DNA from: Chitinophagaceae bacterium
GTDB lineage: Bacteria; Bacteroidota; Bacteroidia; Chitinophagales; Chitinophagaceae
Direction: 5' to 3'
Length of the DNA: 64,000 nt
NCBI GenBank assembly: GCA_019752045.1
Contig: JAIEMP010000010.1
Span: 124,001-188,000 of the forward strand
Part shown: positions 1-9,400 of the stretch, piece after piece
How the letters are laid out: each line of letters opens with the position of its first letter
Numbering within the stretch: the first letter of the stretch is position 1
Made by a program: the position numbers and the translations under genes
The notes under the pieces: model-generated
What the model saw: the letters and a program-made list of their open reading frames with translations, nothing else
Told to the model about the DNA's origin: nothing
The model's database searches: none

Positions 1-1032
1 TTCAATCATTTTTGCAATTTGTCCGTCGTTGAGATCAACTTTTGCAGTACCATAAGTATTTACGTTAATAGAAGTTGGTTTTGCAACTCCAATGGCGTAG
101 GAAACCTGCACCAACACTTCATCGCACAAACCTGCAGCCACCATGTTCTTTGCAATATGACGTGTTGCATAAGCAGCAGAACGATCTACTTTAGAAGGAT
201 CTTTACCGCTGAATGCTCCACCACCATGTGCACCTTTACCACCGTAGGTATCAACAATGATCTTACGACCGGTTAAACCTGTATCGCCATGAGGTCCGCC
301 AATTACAAACTTTCCGGTTGGATTAATATGGTATTTAATATCGTTGTTAAACAACTTAGCGTATTTCTTGTATTTTGATTTGATGCGTGGGATGAGAATA
401 TTAATCACATCGGCTTTGATCTTCGCCAGCATTTTTGCTTCAACATCAAAATCATCATGCTGTGTAGAAATAACAATCGCATCAATACGGATCGGTTGAT
501 TGTGATCATTGTATTCTAATGTAACCTGGCTCTTTGCATCGGGACGCAGATAAGGCATCTTTGAATTCTTTTCTCTGCGGATGGCTGCTAATTCAATTAA
601 CAGATTATGTGCAAGATCCAATGCCAATGGCATGTAATGTTCTGTTTCGTTGGTTGCATAACCAAACATCATTCCCTGATCACCTGCACCTTGCTCTTCT
701 TTTTTCTTACGGTCTACACCCTGATTAATATCTGAACTCTGCTCATGAATGGCAGATAATACACCGCATGAGTTAGCTTCAAACATATACTCACTCTTGG
801 TATAACCGATCTTTTTAATTACACCACGGGCAATCTCCTGTACATCCAGGTAAGCTTTTGATTTTACTTCACCTGCAAGTACAACCTGTCCGGTTGTTAC
901 CAATGTTTCGCAGGCAACTTTTGATTGCGGATCAAAAGCAAGAAAGTTATCAATGAGTGCATCACTGATCTGGTCAGCTACTTTATCCGGATGACCTTCG
1001 GAAACTGATTCTGATGTAAATAAATAAGGCAT
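1..1032 (-). CDS. metK: S-adenosylmethionine synthetase, 3' end cut by window
   Basis: Makes S-adenosylmethionine from methionine and ATP in the cytoplasm. Reading the minus strand from the ATG at 1032 gives an open frame of 344 codons that runs off the left edge. It begins [20 protein letters not shown] and shows the family's [17 protein letters not shown] and [19 protein letters not shown] motifs, so it is an intact MetK lacking roughly the last 50-80 residues. A TAnnTTTG promoter element lies just upstream. No SAM riboswitch is visible in the 63 bases before the next gene. Identity is certain from the motifs. Confidence 0.97.
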   Translation of the reverse strand, partial: MPYLFTSESVSEGHPDKVADQISDALIDNFLAFDPQSKVACETLVTTGQVVLAGEVKSKAYLDVQEIARGVIKKIGYTKSEYMFEANSCGVLSAIHEQSSDINQGVDRKKKEEQGAGDQGMMFGYATNETEHYMPLALDLAHNLLIELAAIRREKNSKMPYLRPDAKSQVTLEYNDHNQPIRIDAIVISTQHDDFDVEAKMLAKIKADVINILIPRIKSKYKKYAKLFNNDIKYHINPTGKFVIGGPHGDTGLTGRKIIVDTYGGKGAHGGGAFSGKDPSKVDRSAAYATRHIAKNMVAAGLCDEVLVQVSYAIGVAKPTSINVNTYGTAKVDLNDGQIAKMIE

Positions 1033-1065
1033 GACTTAATTTTTTTCCTGATGGATTAGAAGGCG

Positions 1066-1073
1066 CAAAGATA
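1066..1073 (-). promoter_or_regulatory. metK promoter, -7 element TATCTTTG
   Basis: On the minus strand the sequence reads TATCTTTG, an exact match to the Bacteroidota -7 consensus TAnnTTTG, 34 bases before the metK ATG. A TTG-containing -33 region lies in the next 25 bases, but its spacing is not ideal. Confidence 0.55.
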
Positions 1074-1095
1074 AGTGTTGAAACAATTCAAAAAC

Positions 1096-2601
1096 TTACT
1101 GTTTGGAGTAATAAATACGCACAAACATTTTGTACTGTGGGTGAGATCCGCCGCCCAGTTGCACACGACCGTAAGCAAGAGGATTGATTGTTACAAACGG
1201 GTTTACTGAAACAACGCCTGCAATACCACCTGAGTACTCAGCAAAAAACGGAGCGGTGAGTTTAAAGTCTCGGGGGGCTGTTTTACCATTGGCCAGATAT
1301 TGAATATACCGGGTAATATTCATTTTATATTCAGCCACACGGTTACCGGAAAGGTTGGTAAAATAGGAAGCATCTCCGCCTGTATAACGGGTATTGATGT
1401 TGTAATACTTTACGTTCCGTTGCAGATCAATTGCATTGGTGTTGATGTAATAATTTAAACTGTCGTAAGGAATGCTTGCAATTTTACCATCGGCTGTGTA
1501 GGTAGATAAATGCAGGATCGGCTGAACCAGAAAGTTTTCTACAGAAGGCGGCCCCTGATACACTTGGCGTGCAACAATTTCTGCACGATGAATGATATAT
1601 GGTTTGTTCCTGAGCGTATCAAGTGATGGAACTTTAATTTTTACAGCAGTGCCCGGTCCTGTTTGTACATAAGCTAAAGAAGAGGGTAAGCCCGATATAA
1701 GAAAAGGTTCTGCCATGCTGCCACTGTAATTGCGATGGATTTTATTGGCATTGGCACTACGGATAGTATCTGCAATAAAGATAAATCTTGAAACCGTTGT
1801 ATCGGTTCCGCCATCACGTTTTGTATAGCGGTAGTAGAGATTTAATCTGGTTTCAGCTGCGTTTAATGTAAAGTAATTGACAGCGTTTCCACTTGCGGTT
1901 GAATCCGGGATAATGGCAAACCCACGTAAATATTCTTTGAAAATAGAATCGGTACGGAAGGCGGTTGTTACATTATTCTGATCGAGCAGGTCTCTTGCAA
2001 ATGCATTACTTACACGTATACGTAACTGATTAAAGACAGTATCTGTTTTGTATGCTGCTTTAAAACCGGTGCGTAATTTTTTGGCGGTAAATTCTGCTGA
2101 GCCGAGTAAATCAGCAGTAGAGAAATTAACACCTTCATTTACACGGTATAATTTGGCAGGATTAAAACCTGCATCGTTAATCTTATAGAGATTTACTTTT
2201 GAAACAGCATTCGTATCACCATAGGTTCCTGAAAAGCTGAGTGACAATACACAGGAATCAAGAAACAAACTGTCTTTAGCTACAGGATAAGAAAAAGGAT
2301 AGCTGGTGGGCAGTAGTTGCAGATAAATAGCAGCAGTAGTTGTACCAAAGAGCGGATCGTTGATAAAGCCTAACAGATGCTGATCTGTTTTTCTGATATA
2401 GCTTGAATCATTTTCTATGAAAGAAGTGGTCTCAACCGGCAACTCCATTGTATCTGTTGCAAGCCGGTCGCCGCCAGGCAATAAATCACCTCCCAAAGTG
2501 GTACGTTCTAACTTTGTACAACTGATGATGAAAATGATTAACAGCGATGAAAGGAGCAAATAAACATTTCTACTGCGCATGACCGGGCTGAAAAAATTCA
2601 T
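1096..2601 (-). CDS. DUF4270 family surface lipoprotein
   Basis: Function unknown; the family is restricted to Bacteroidota and is predicted to sit in the outer membrane or periplasm. The 501-residue product starts with a hydrophobic segment ending in a lipobox (IIFIISC, Cys about 28), so it is probably a lipoprotein. The body is a beta-rich, Thr/Asn-rich chain with the family's early conserved block around residues 35-60. Met8 is an alternative start. It lies 17 bases downstream of the GT5-like gene and probably shares its transcript. Family assignment rests on overall recognition, not on a catalytic motif. Confidence 0.8.
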   Translation of the reverse strand: MNFFSPVMRSRNVYLLLSSLLIIFIISCTKLERTTLGGDLLPGGDRLATDTMELPVETTSFIENDSSYIRKTDQHLLGFINDPLFGTTTAAIYLQLLPTSYPFSYPVAKDSLFLDSCVLSLSFSGTYGDTNAVSKVNLYKINDAGFNPAKLYRVNEGVNFSTADLLGSAEFTAKKLRTGFKAAYKTDTVFNQLRIRVSNAFARDLLDQNNVTTAFRTDSIFKEYLRGFAIIPDSTASGNAVNYFTLNAAETRLNLYYRYTKRDGGTDTTVSRFIFIADTIRSANANKIHRNYSGSMAEPFLISGLPSSLAYVQTGPGTAVKIKVPSLDTLRNKPYIIHRAEIVARQVYQGPPSVENFLVQPILHLSTYTADGKIASIPYDSLNYYINTNAIDLQRNVKYYNINTRYTGGDASYFTNLSGNRVAEYKMNITRYIQYLANGKTAPRDFKLTAPFFAEYSGGIAGVVSVNPFVTINPLAYGRVQLGGGSHPQYKMFVRIYYSKQ

Positions 2602-2618
2602 AATAATTGTAACGGTAG

Positions 2619-3437
2619 TTATTTCGAGGAAAGGTCGGTATATAGTTGTAAATAGTCTGTTAAATCACTGTCGGCTTTGTAAGGCAGCACTTTCTTTCCA
2701 CGTACTTTACCAAACTCTTCCAGCAGTTTTTTATCAACTTTTTCAACACCAAATGTAACAGCATCTGCATAGGTGGCACCGCCACGGAACATTGCTGTAT
2801 TGTTTACATCTTTATAAGGTTCCAGATCTTTGTCTTTGATGGACGGATGAATGTTTGCAAGTTTTAAAAACTTTGCACCCAGTTTTTCCTTAAAAGTATT
2901 TTGACCGATGGTATAAATCAATTTGCTGTTACCAAAAACCGGTTCTTTTTTATATGCAGTTTGCAGATACATGGGTATTAAACCCGTCATCCAGCCGCTG
3001 CAATGAATAATATCCGGGGGCCATCCAAACTTTTTAACCGTTTCTAAAGCACCTTTGCAAAAGAAGATACTGCGCAGGTCATTATCATCATACCACTTTT
3101 CGTTTTCATCATGATAAATGTACTTGCGTTTAAAGAAATCTTCGTTTTCTAAAAAATAAACCTGCAGGCGGGCATTGGGTAAAGAAGCTACTTTAATCTG
3201 GAGTGGGTAATCATCATTGTCAACTGATACGTTGATACCACTTAAGCGTACAACTTCATGTAAACGGTGCCGGCGTTCATTAATTACACCAAACCGGGGC
3301 ATAATGCAACGGATTTCAAAACCACCATCGTTTGCTTTTATGGCCAGTTGATTTACAATAGAAGAGAAATCGGTTTCCTCCAGATAAGGAGACATTTCGC
3401 TGGCAATAAATAAAATTCTTTTCTTTGCTGCTACCAT
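2619..3437 (-). CDS. Glycogen/starch synthase-like protein, N-terminal half only
   Basis: The 272-residue protein matches only the N-terminal Rossmann half of GT5 glycogen synthases: an ADP-glucose-binding-like start (KKRILFIASEMSPY, residues 5-18), then a DIIHCSGWMTGLIPMYL block corresponding to the family's DVVHAHDW-type motif. Full GT5 enzymes are about 470-500 residues and need the second half for catalysis, so activity as a synthase is doubtful. Such short versions are recurrent in Bacteroidota and are annotated by homology only. It is transcribed divergently from panC and ahead of the DUF4270 gene. Confidence 0.75.
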   Translation of the reverse strand: MVAAKKRILFIASEMSPYLEETDFSSIVNQLAIKANDGGFEIRCIMPRFGVINERRHRLHEVVRLSGINVSVDNDDYPLQIKVASLPNARLQVYFLENEDFFKRKYIYHDENEKWYDDNDLRSIFFCKGALETVKKFGWPPDIIHCSGWMTGLIPMYLQTAYKKEPVFGNSKLIYTIGQNTFKEKLGAKFLKLANIHPSIKDKDLEPYKDVNNTAMFRGGATYADAVTFGVEKVDKKLLEEFGKVRGKKVLPYKADSDLTDYLQLYTDLSSK

Positions 3438-3478
3438 TGCTGAATGTTAAGGAATCTTTACCTCTTTTATGAGGTGGG

Positions 3479-3486
3479 CAAAGGTA
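3479..3486 (-). promoter_or_regulatory. Promoter -7 element TACCTTTG for the GT5-like gene
   Basis: The minus strand reads TACCTTTG, an exact TAnnTTTG match, 42 bases before the ATG at 3437. It sits in the 108-base divergent gap shared with panC. Confidence 0.5.
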
Positions 3487-3545
3487 AAGGTTTTTAGCGA
3501 AAAGGCTTGTACTTAAGCGGTTTTAGTTTTCAAATACAATGATTC

Positions 3546-4394
3546 ATGCTGATTTTTCATCACATAAAAGATCTTCGTCGGTTTCTGTTACACAAACGTA
3601 CCCTTCTTACTGATATTGGTTTTGTACCTACCATGGGGGCACTGCACAAAGGGCATTTATCCCTTATAGAGCAGAGTAAAGCACAAACCCGGCTTACGGT
3701 TTGCAGCATTTTTATCAATCCCACTCAGTTTAACGATCCCGCCGATTTTGCAAAATATCCTGTTACGCTTCATCAGGATATTCAACTTCTGCTTTTTGCA
3801 GGAACAGATGTGCTGTTTCTACCAGATGTGCGGGAAATGTATCCCGAAGAACATGATTACCCATTGTTTTATGAGCTTGGATATTATGAAACAGTGCTGG
3901 AGGGTGCCTATCGTCCCGGTCATTTCCAGGGTGTATGCAAGGTGATGCACCGCTTGCTGCGTATTGTTGAGGCCGAAGCTGTTTTTATGGGACAAAAAGA
4001 TTTTCAGCAATGCATGGTTGTTCAACAATTGCTGACAATGACTGGTATAGCTACAAAACTTGTCATCGTCCCTACCCTTCGTGAAACAGATGGCCTGGCA
4101 ATGAGCAGCCGTAACATGCGGTTACAGCCGGACGAACGTAAAACAGCCGCATTCATTTATCAGGCACTGTTGCAAATGAAACAACAACTGAACACCGGTG
4201 ATGTAGTTCCAGTAAAAACTGCTGCTGCAAATTTTTTAACATCAAAAGGATTTAAGGTTGATTATACAGAACTGGCAAATGCTCATAGCCTTGAACTTAT
4301 GCATGAGTGGAATGGCAAAGACAAGATTGTTGCTTTAATTGCCGCATCACTCAACGATGTGCGGTTGATTGATAATATGATCATCACTTCATAA
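3546..4394 (+). CDS. panC: Pantoate--beta-alanine ligase (pantothenate synthetase)
   Basis: Joins pantoate and beta-alanine with ATP to give pantothenate, the CoA precursor. The 282-residue protein has the nucleotidyltransferase signature PTMGALHKGHLSL (residues 28-40, with the HIGH-like HKGH at 34-37), FINPTQFN (57-63), GAYRPGHFQGV (120-130) and the MSSRN loop (186-190). Length is normal. It is followed 35 bases later by panD, which supplies beta-alanine, and panB, which supplies the pantoate precursor, lies 5 kb downstream on the same strand. Identity is certain. Confidence 0.98.
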   Translation: MLIFHHIKDLRRFLLHKRTLLTDIGFVPTMGALHKGHLSLIEQSKAQTRLTVCSIFINPTQFNDPADFAKYPVTLHQDIQLLLFAGTDVLFLPDVREMYPEEHDYPLFYELGYYETVLEGAYRPGHFQGVCKVMHRLLRIVEAEAVFMGQKDFQQCMVVQQLLTMTGIATKLVIVPTLRETDGLAMSSRNMRLQPDERKTAAFIYQALLQMKQQLNTGDVVPVKTAAANFLTSKGFKVDYTELANAHSLELMHEWNGKDKIVALIAASLNDVRLIDNMIITS

Positions 4395-4415
4395 ATCAGC
4401 TTTCAGTTGAATCCT

Positions 4416-4423
4416 TCTAACTT
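4416..4423 (+). promoter_or_regulatory. panD-proximal promoter element TAACTTTG
   Basis: TAACTTTG is an exact TAnnTTTG match whose last base is only six bases before the panD ATG at 4430. Transcription from it would start at or next to the start codon, giving a leaderless or nearly leaderless message. It could be chance, since panD can also be read through from panC. Confidence 0.45.
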
Positions 4424-4429
4424 TGCAAA

Positions 4430-4774
4430 ATGGAAATAGAAATATTAAAGTCAAAAATTCACCGTATTACGATAACCGAAGCAAATCTGCATTATGTAGG
4501 AAGTCTTACACTGGATGAAGACCTGATGGATGCTGCCAATATTATTGAACACGAAAAAATTCAGGTAGTGAATGTGAACAACGGCAGCCGGCTTGAAACA
4601 TATGTGATCAAAGGAAAACGTGGCAGCGGTGTATGTTGTTTAAACGGACCTGCAGCAAGGCAAGGATCTGTTGGTGATGTGGTGATCATTATTTCTTATG
4701 CAACGATGAAATTTGAAGAGGCGAAAACTTTTAAACCATGGCTGGTATTTCCAAAAGAGTTAAATAAACTTTAG
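4430..4774 (+). CDS. panD: Aspartate 1-decarboxylase proenzyme
   Basis: Decarboxylates L-aspartate to beta-alanine for pantothenate synthesis. The 114-residue proenzyme is of the usual pyruvoyl type: it self-cleaves between Gly24 and Ser25 ([10 protein letters not shown]), and the new N-terminal Ser becomes the pyruvoyl cofactor. The conserved NGPAAR block is at about residues 71-77 and the catalytic-region Lys9 and Tyr22 are present. Placed directly after panC. The start is fixed by the conserved N-terminus. Confidence 0.97.
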   Translation: MEIEILKSKIHRITITEANLHYVGSLTLDEDLMDAANIIEHEKIQVVNVNNGSRLETYVIKGKRGSGVCCLNGPAARQGSVGDVVIIISYATMKFEEAKTFKPWLVFPKELNKL

Positions 4775-4820
4775 TATCATTACAAACGAGGTGCAGGTAA
4801 CTTAAAGCCACGTTTTTTTT

Positions 4821-5858
4821 ATGACTAAAAAAAGAATCATTCTTACCGTTCAGTTTCTCTTTTTCCTTGGATTGGGTGTTTTTCTTGTGTGGTGGATGGC
4901 ACGTGGAATCAGCGAAGCACAATGGAAAGACATCAAACTGTCAATGAAACAGGCAAATTACTGGTTGTTTCTGCCTGTATTTGCAATGCTTTTACTCAGT
5001 CACTACGTTCGTGCATTACGTTGGAAAATTCTGATGGAGCCTTTGGGTTACAACCCGGGCACGTTTAATGTCTTTAACGCAGTTATGATTGGTTACCTCG
5101 CTAACCTTGCATTTCCACGATTGGGCGAAGTGCTGAAGTGTACATTGCTTGCCCGTTATGAAAAAGTTGCACCCGATAAGTTAGTTGGAACAATTGTAGC
5201 CGAACGGGCAATAGATCTCGTATGCCTTATTACAGCTTTTGTGATAACAATTTTGTTACAGATTGATACGGTTGGAAACTATGCAGTTTCGCTTCTGCAG
5301 AAAACATTTAAAGGCAGTGGAAATGAGTTTTCTTTACTGAGAACAGGAATGATCCTTGGAATTATTTTTTCATTTCTGTTTATCAGCTATTGGTTGCTGA
5401 AAAGATTTAGCCATATACGTATTATTGAACGCATCAAAAATGTTATCAAAGGCATCTGGCACGGGCTTAACAGTGTTCGCTATATTAAGCAGCGTCGTTT
5501 ATTCATCATTCATACCATTCTTATCTGGTGTTTGTATTTCTTCAGCAGCCGTGTTGGCTTTTATGCAATGGAAGAAGTATCTCATCTGGGCACAAGAGAA
5601 GCATTTTCAATTTTGTCGTTTGGCAGTGTGGGTATGATTGCAACTCAAGGGGGTATTGGCGCTTACCAATTCATTGTGCTGGAAATTTTAATGATGTATG
5701 GTTTATCATATCCAACAAGCTATGCATTTGGCTGGATTTTATGGATTGCTCAAACACTTGTGATCTTATTAGGCGGATTGATTTGCTTTATTCTTTTACC
5801 TGTTATTAACCGAAAGCGAAATGAAAGCAACGCAACATATACAGCAGAAAATTCTTAA
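4821..5858 (+). CDS. Flippase-like / lysylphosphatidylglycerol synthase transmembrane family protein
   Basis: A 345-residue polytopic inner-membrane protein with about eight hydrophobic segments and the family's conserved loop features (LRWKILMEPLGY, AFPRLGEVLKCTLLARYEKV, GTIVAERAIDLVCL, GGIGAYQFIVLEIL). It corresponds to the membrane domain of the AglD/YbhN/MprF group but lacks any soluble aminoacyl-transferase domain, so lipid lysylation is not expected; a lipid translocation role is inferred only. Its last 38 bases overlap rfaE2, suggesting coupled expression with LPS-core precursor synthesis. Confidence 0.85.
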   Translation: MTKKRIILTVQFLFFLGLGVFLVWWMARGISEAQWKDIKLSMKQANYWLFLPVFAMLLLSHYVRALRWKILMEPLGYNPGTFNVFNAVMIGYLANLAFPRLGEVLKCTLLARYEKVAPDKLVGTIVAERAIDLVCLITAFVITILLQIDTVGNYAVSLLQKTFKGSGNEFSLLRTGMILGIIFSFLFISYWLLKRFSHIRIIERIKNVIKGIWHGLNSVRYIKQRRLFIIHTILIWCLYFFSSRVGFYAMEEVSHLGTREAFSILSFGSVGMIATQGGIGAYQFIVLEILMMYGLSYPTSYAFGWILWIAQTLVILLGGLICFILLPVINRKRNESNATYTAENS

Positions 5859-6312
5859 CGCAGCGCAGCTGCAACAGCAGTTAAAACGTTGGCGTACGTT
5901 TGGTAAAACGGTTGCTTTTACAAATGGCTGCTTTGATATTCTGCATGCCGGCCATATTCATTCGTTGTCTCAGGCAGCTTCCTTTGCAGATGTATTGATC
6001 GTTGGACTCAACAGCGATTCATCAACCAAAAAATTAAAGGGCGACAGCCGCCCTGTTAATAATGAGCAAAACAGAGCATTGTTGCTGGCTTCGCTTGTGA
6101 TGGTTGATGCGGTTGTGTTGTTTGAAGAAGATACTCCTCACCATCTGATTACAACTGTGTTGCCGGATGTGTTGGTAAAAGGAGGAGATTATACTATTGA
6201 TACCATTGTGGGTGCAAAAGAAGTGATGGCGGCCGGAGGCAGAGTTGAAATTATTCCCTTAGTGGAAGGATTATCTACCACAGCTATCCTTAAAAAAATC
6301 GAAACCCTTTAA
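5821..6312 (+). CDS. rfaE2: D-glycero-beta-D-manno-heptose 1-phosphate adenylyltransferase
   Basis: Transfers AMP to heptose 1-phosphate, giving ADP-heptose for the LPS inner core. The 163-residue protein is a stand-alone version of the C-terminal domain of E. coli HldE. It carries the cytidylyltransferase-type FTNGCFDILHAGH signature (residues 33-45) and LVKGGDYT. The separate HldE kinase domain is not in this window. The start lies 38 bases inside the preceding membrane gene in another frame; the first about 20 residues are weakly conserved, so a slightly later start is possible. Confidence 0.93.
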   Translation: MKATQHIQQKILNAAQLQQQLKRWRTFGKTVAFTNGCFDILHAGHIHSLSQAASFADVLIVGLNSDSSTKKLKGDSRPVNNEQNRALLLASLVMVDAVVLFEEDTPHHLITTVLPDVLVKGGDYTIDTIVGAKEVMAAGGRVEIIPLVEGLSTTAILKKIETL

Positions 6313-6385
6313 CAGGCTTCTTTAAAACTTAACCTGTTTTCTGATAACAGGTATTTACATTTACGGTAAAGTATAAGCGAATACT

Positions 6386-8485
6386 ATGGCACTTGAAAAA
6401 CGCAAAACAATTATCAGAGATATCAGCTGGCTTTCGTTTAATGCACGTGTGTTACAGGAAGCAAATGATCCCACCGTTCCTTTGCGTGAACGGGTTCGTT
6501 TTCTGGGTATTTTTTCAAACAATCTGGATGAATTTTTCCGTGTACGGGTAGCAACACTCAAACGAATGGTGGAAATTGATCTGAAGGCCAAGAGTAAAAT
6601 GCACCTGGAAAAAAATCCGCAGGAAATCCTCGAGCAGATTCAAAACATCGTACTGCAGCAACAAAATGAATTCAACCGCATCTGGAATAATGTTCAACTG
6701 GAACTCAAAAAAGAAAAAATATTTCTTGTTACAGAAAAGCAACTCAACAAAGAACAGAAAAAATTTGTTGAAACTTTTTTTGATGAAGAAGTGCGGCAGG
6801 AAGTGATTCCACTCATGATCGAAAGTAATCCGCAACCTCCCTATCTCCGTGAACGCTCTTTGTACCTTGCTGTAACCATGACCAGCAAAACCAATGCGTA
6901 TAATAAAAAATATGCGTTGATTGAAATTCCTGCAAAGTTTAAACGTCGGTTTGTTAAACTTCCCTCATCAGGTGGAGAACATTATATCATCTTAATGGAA
7001 GACGTTATCCGTTTTTGTTTGCCCAAGATTTTTTCGTTCATGGGTTTTGATGAATACAGCGCACATATTATTAAAGTAACAAAAGATGCAGAGATTGATC
7101 TGGAAAGCGATGTAAGTACCACCTTGATTCAAAAAATTGAAAAGGCTGTTAAGAACCGGCGTAAAGGAAAACCTGTTCGTTTTATTTACGATAAAGAGAT
7201 TGATGCAGGGTTGCTTGAATATCTCATCAGGCGATTAAATCTTACCAGAAGAGATAATATTATTCCCGGCGGAAGAATTCACAACTTTCGTCATTTCATG
7301 GATTTCCCGGGCGATGTGTTTACAACAAAACAGGAACGGAAAAAATCATTCCCCCACCCTGCTTTAAAGAAAACGATCCGTGTTACAGACGAAGTGCTCA
7401 AAAGAGATCTGCTCTTACATTTCCCTTATCATTCATTTAATGCAATTATTGATTTGTTGCGGGAAGCAGCCATGGATCCGGATGTAAACGAAATTAAAAT
7501 TACGGCCTACCGTTTGGCCGAAAATTCAAAAGTGATCAATGCCTTGGTGAACGCTGCAAGAAACGGAAAGAAAGTAACCGTGATGCTGGAACTCCGGGCA
7601 AGGTTTGATGAAGAAGCAAACCTGTGGTGGAAAGAACGGCTGGAAGAAGAAGGTGTAAAAGTGCTGATTGGTGTACCTGATATGAAGGTGCATGCCAAAA
7701 TCTGCATCATTAAAAAACGCATCAACAATAAAACCATTCAATATGGCTTTGTAAGTACCGGCAATTTAAATGAAGATACTTCCCATGTTTATGGAGATCA
7801 GTGTTTGCTTACATCTAACCGGAAAGTAATGGCAGATATTAACCGTATTTTCATGTTTCTTGAAAAGCCATTGGTAAGCCGTATGAAATTTTTACGCCAG
7901 TGTAAATCATTAATGGTTTGTCCTGTTGGTATGCGGCGTGAGCTCATCAGGTTAATTGGTAATGAAACAAAGAATGCAAGAAAAGGATTGCCGGCATCCA
8001 TCACTTTAAAAATGAACAGCATCAGTGATGAAGAGTTGATTGATCATTTAAATATTGCAGCCAAAGCTGGCGTAGAGCTTAAACTGATTGTACGGGGCAT
8101 CTTTTGTATGCATACAGAGAGCAATAAGTTTAAAGTACAGCCTTATGCCATCAGTATTGTTGATCAATATCTGGAGCATGGCCGTGTGTTGATATTTCAC
8201 AATAATGGCAAAGAGAAAGTTTATATATCTTCGGCAGACTGGATGGTGCGTAATCTTGATCACCGTATTGAAGCTGCAGTTGAAATTACCGATGCAGCCA
8301 TAAAACAGGAATTAAAAGATTATGTGGCTATACAGTTAAAAGATAATGTAAAAGCGAGGATACTGGATAACGATCTCAAGAATGTGTATGCCAAAACAAA
8401 AGGCAAAACAATCCGCTCACAGGTTGAGATATACAATTTCCTGCATCAAAAAACCCTGAAACAAATTGAAACTGGCCGCTATTGA
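6386..8485 (+). CDS. ppk1: Polyphosphate kinase 1
   Basis: Reversibly polymerises the ATP gamma-phosphate into inorganic polyphosphate. The 699-residue protein has the family's normal length and opening (RDISWLSFNARVLQEA), FLGIFSNNLDEFFRVRV, and the phospholipase-D-like catalytic half. His436 in the MKVHAKICII motif is the expected autophosphorylated histidine; His598 in YLEHGRVLIF matches the second conserved histidine. It overlaps ppx by 20 bases, making a synthesis/degradation pair. Confidence 0.98.
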   Translation: MALEKRKTIIRDISWLSFNARVLQEANDPTVPLRERVRFLGIFSNNLDEFFRVRVATLKRMVEIDLKAKSKMHLEKNPQEILEQIQNIVLQQQNEFNRIWNNVQLELKKEKIFLVTEKQLNKEQKKFVETFFDEEVRQEVIPLMIESNPQPPYLRERSLYLAVTMTSKTNAYNKKYALIEIPAKFKRRFVKLPSSGGEHYIILMEDVIRFCLPKIFSFMGFDEYSAHIIKVTKDAEIDLESDVSTTLIQKIEKAVKNRRKGKPVRFIYDKEIDAGLLEYLIRRLNLTRRDNIIPGGRIHNFRHFMDFPGDVFTTKQERKKSFPHPALKKTIRVTDEVLKRDLLLHFPYHSFNAIIDLLREAAMDPDVNEIKITAYRLAENSKVINALVNAARNGKKVTVMLELRARFDEEANLWWKERLEEEGVKVLIGVPDMKVHAKICIIKKRINNKTIQYGFVSTGNLNEDTSHVYGDQCLLTSNRKVMADINRIFMFLEKPLVSRMKFLRQCKSLMVCPVGMRRELIRLIGNETKNARKGLPASITLKMNSISDEELIDHLNIAAKAGVELKLIVRGIFCMHTESNKFKVQPYAISIVDQYLEHGRVLIFHNNGKEKVYISSADWMVRNLDHRIEAAVEITDAAIKQELKDYVAIQLKDNVKARILDNDLKNVYAKTKGKTIRSQVEIYNFLHQKTLKQIETGRY

Positions 8486-9377
8486 TATTGGAAGTAACGC
8501 AGCGAGACTCCTCATTACTGAGGTGGTGGAAAACGGTAAAGCTCAGCCCCAATTCAACAAACTCAATCTCGTTCGTGTGCCTCTCCGTCTTGGTTTTGAT
8601 GTGTTTGAAGGAGGTGATATATCCAAACACAAAATCAATAAAGTAGTTGAAACCATCAAGGCCTATAAACATTTAATCAGTATATATGATGTAAAGTATC
8701 TTAAGGCTTGTGCTACATCGGCTATGAGAGATGCCCGTAATGCACCGGATATTATCCGTAAAGTGAAAATGGAAACGGGCATTGAAATTAAAGTGATCAG
8801 TGGCGATGAAGAAGCATCGTTTATATACGAAAATCATATTGCCGAAAATCTGGATAAAAATCACTCCTACCTTTATATTGATGTTGGTGGCGGCAGTACC
8901 GAACTTACTTTTTTTAATGAGGGCAAACTGGTGTTTAAAGAGTCGTTTAATATTGGCACCATCCGCCTGCTGAAAAATCAGGTGGAAGAAACCCACTGGA
9001 TCGAAATGAAAGATTTTCTGAAACTCAGTACAAAGGGACAGAGTGATATCATTGCCATCGGTTCGGGTGGAAACATCAACAAAGTATTTTCTTTATCCAA
9101 ACGTAAAGAAGGCAAACCGCTTACACTTGAATTGTTACGGGACTATCACAAAGAGCTCAGCAGTTTTTCTCTGGAAGACCGTATGAAAAATTACAAACTC
9201 CGTGAAGACCGTGCTGATGTGATTTTACCTGCACTACAGATTTATATCAACGTGATGCGCTGGACCAATGTAGAAGAAATTTATGTTCCTAAAATTGGTT
9301 TGGCCGATGGTCTTGTGCATATGTTGTATGATGAAGTAAAAGCAAAAAAGCTGGACTCTTCTTCACTAGCTTTATAA
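8466..9377 (+). CDS. ppx: Exopolyphosphatase / Ppx-GppA phosphatase
   Basis: Hydrolyses terminal phosphates of polyphosphate, or pppGpp in some relatives. The 303-residue protein has the sugar kinase/Hsp70-type phosphate loops AAIDIGSNAARLLI (residues 4-17) and IDVGGGSTELTFF (138-150). The start codon is TTG at 8466, inside ppk1; no in-frame ATG precedes the conserved N-terminus, so the TTG is well supported. It is the short, single-module type of about 300 residues, without the C-terminal HD domain of E. coli PPX. Confidence 0.95.
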   Translation: MKLAAIDIGSNAARLLITEVVENGKAQPQFNKLNLVRVPLRLGFDVFEGGDISKHKINKVVETIKAYKHLISIYDVKYLKACATSAMRDARNAPDIIRKVKMETGIEIKVISGDEEASFIYENHIAENLDKNHSYLYIDVGGGSTELTFFNEGKLVFKESFNIGTIRLLKNQVEETHWIEMKDFLKLSTKGQSDIIAIGSGGNINKVFSLSKRKEGKPLTLELLRDYHKELSSFSLEDRMKNYKLREDRADVILPALQIYINVMRWTNVEEIYVPKIGLADGLVHMLYDEVKAKKLDSSSLAL

Positions 9378-9400
9378 TTATGAATGATTAAACTGTATTT

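Noticed and set aside
1033-1095. SAM riboswitch before metK
   Set aside because: The 63-base gap is too short and shows no conserved core; only a TAnnTTTG promoter is seen.
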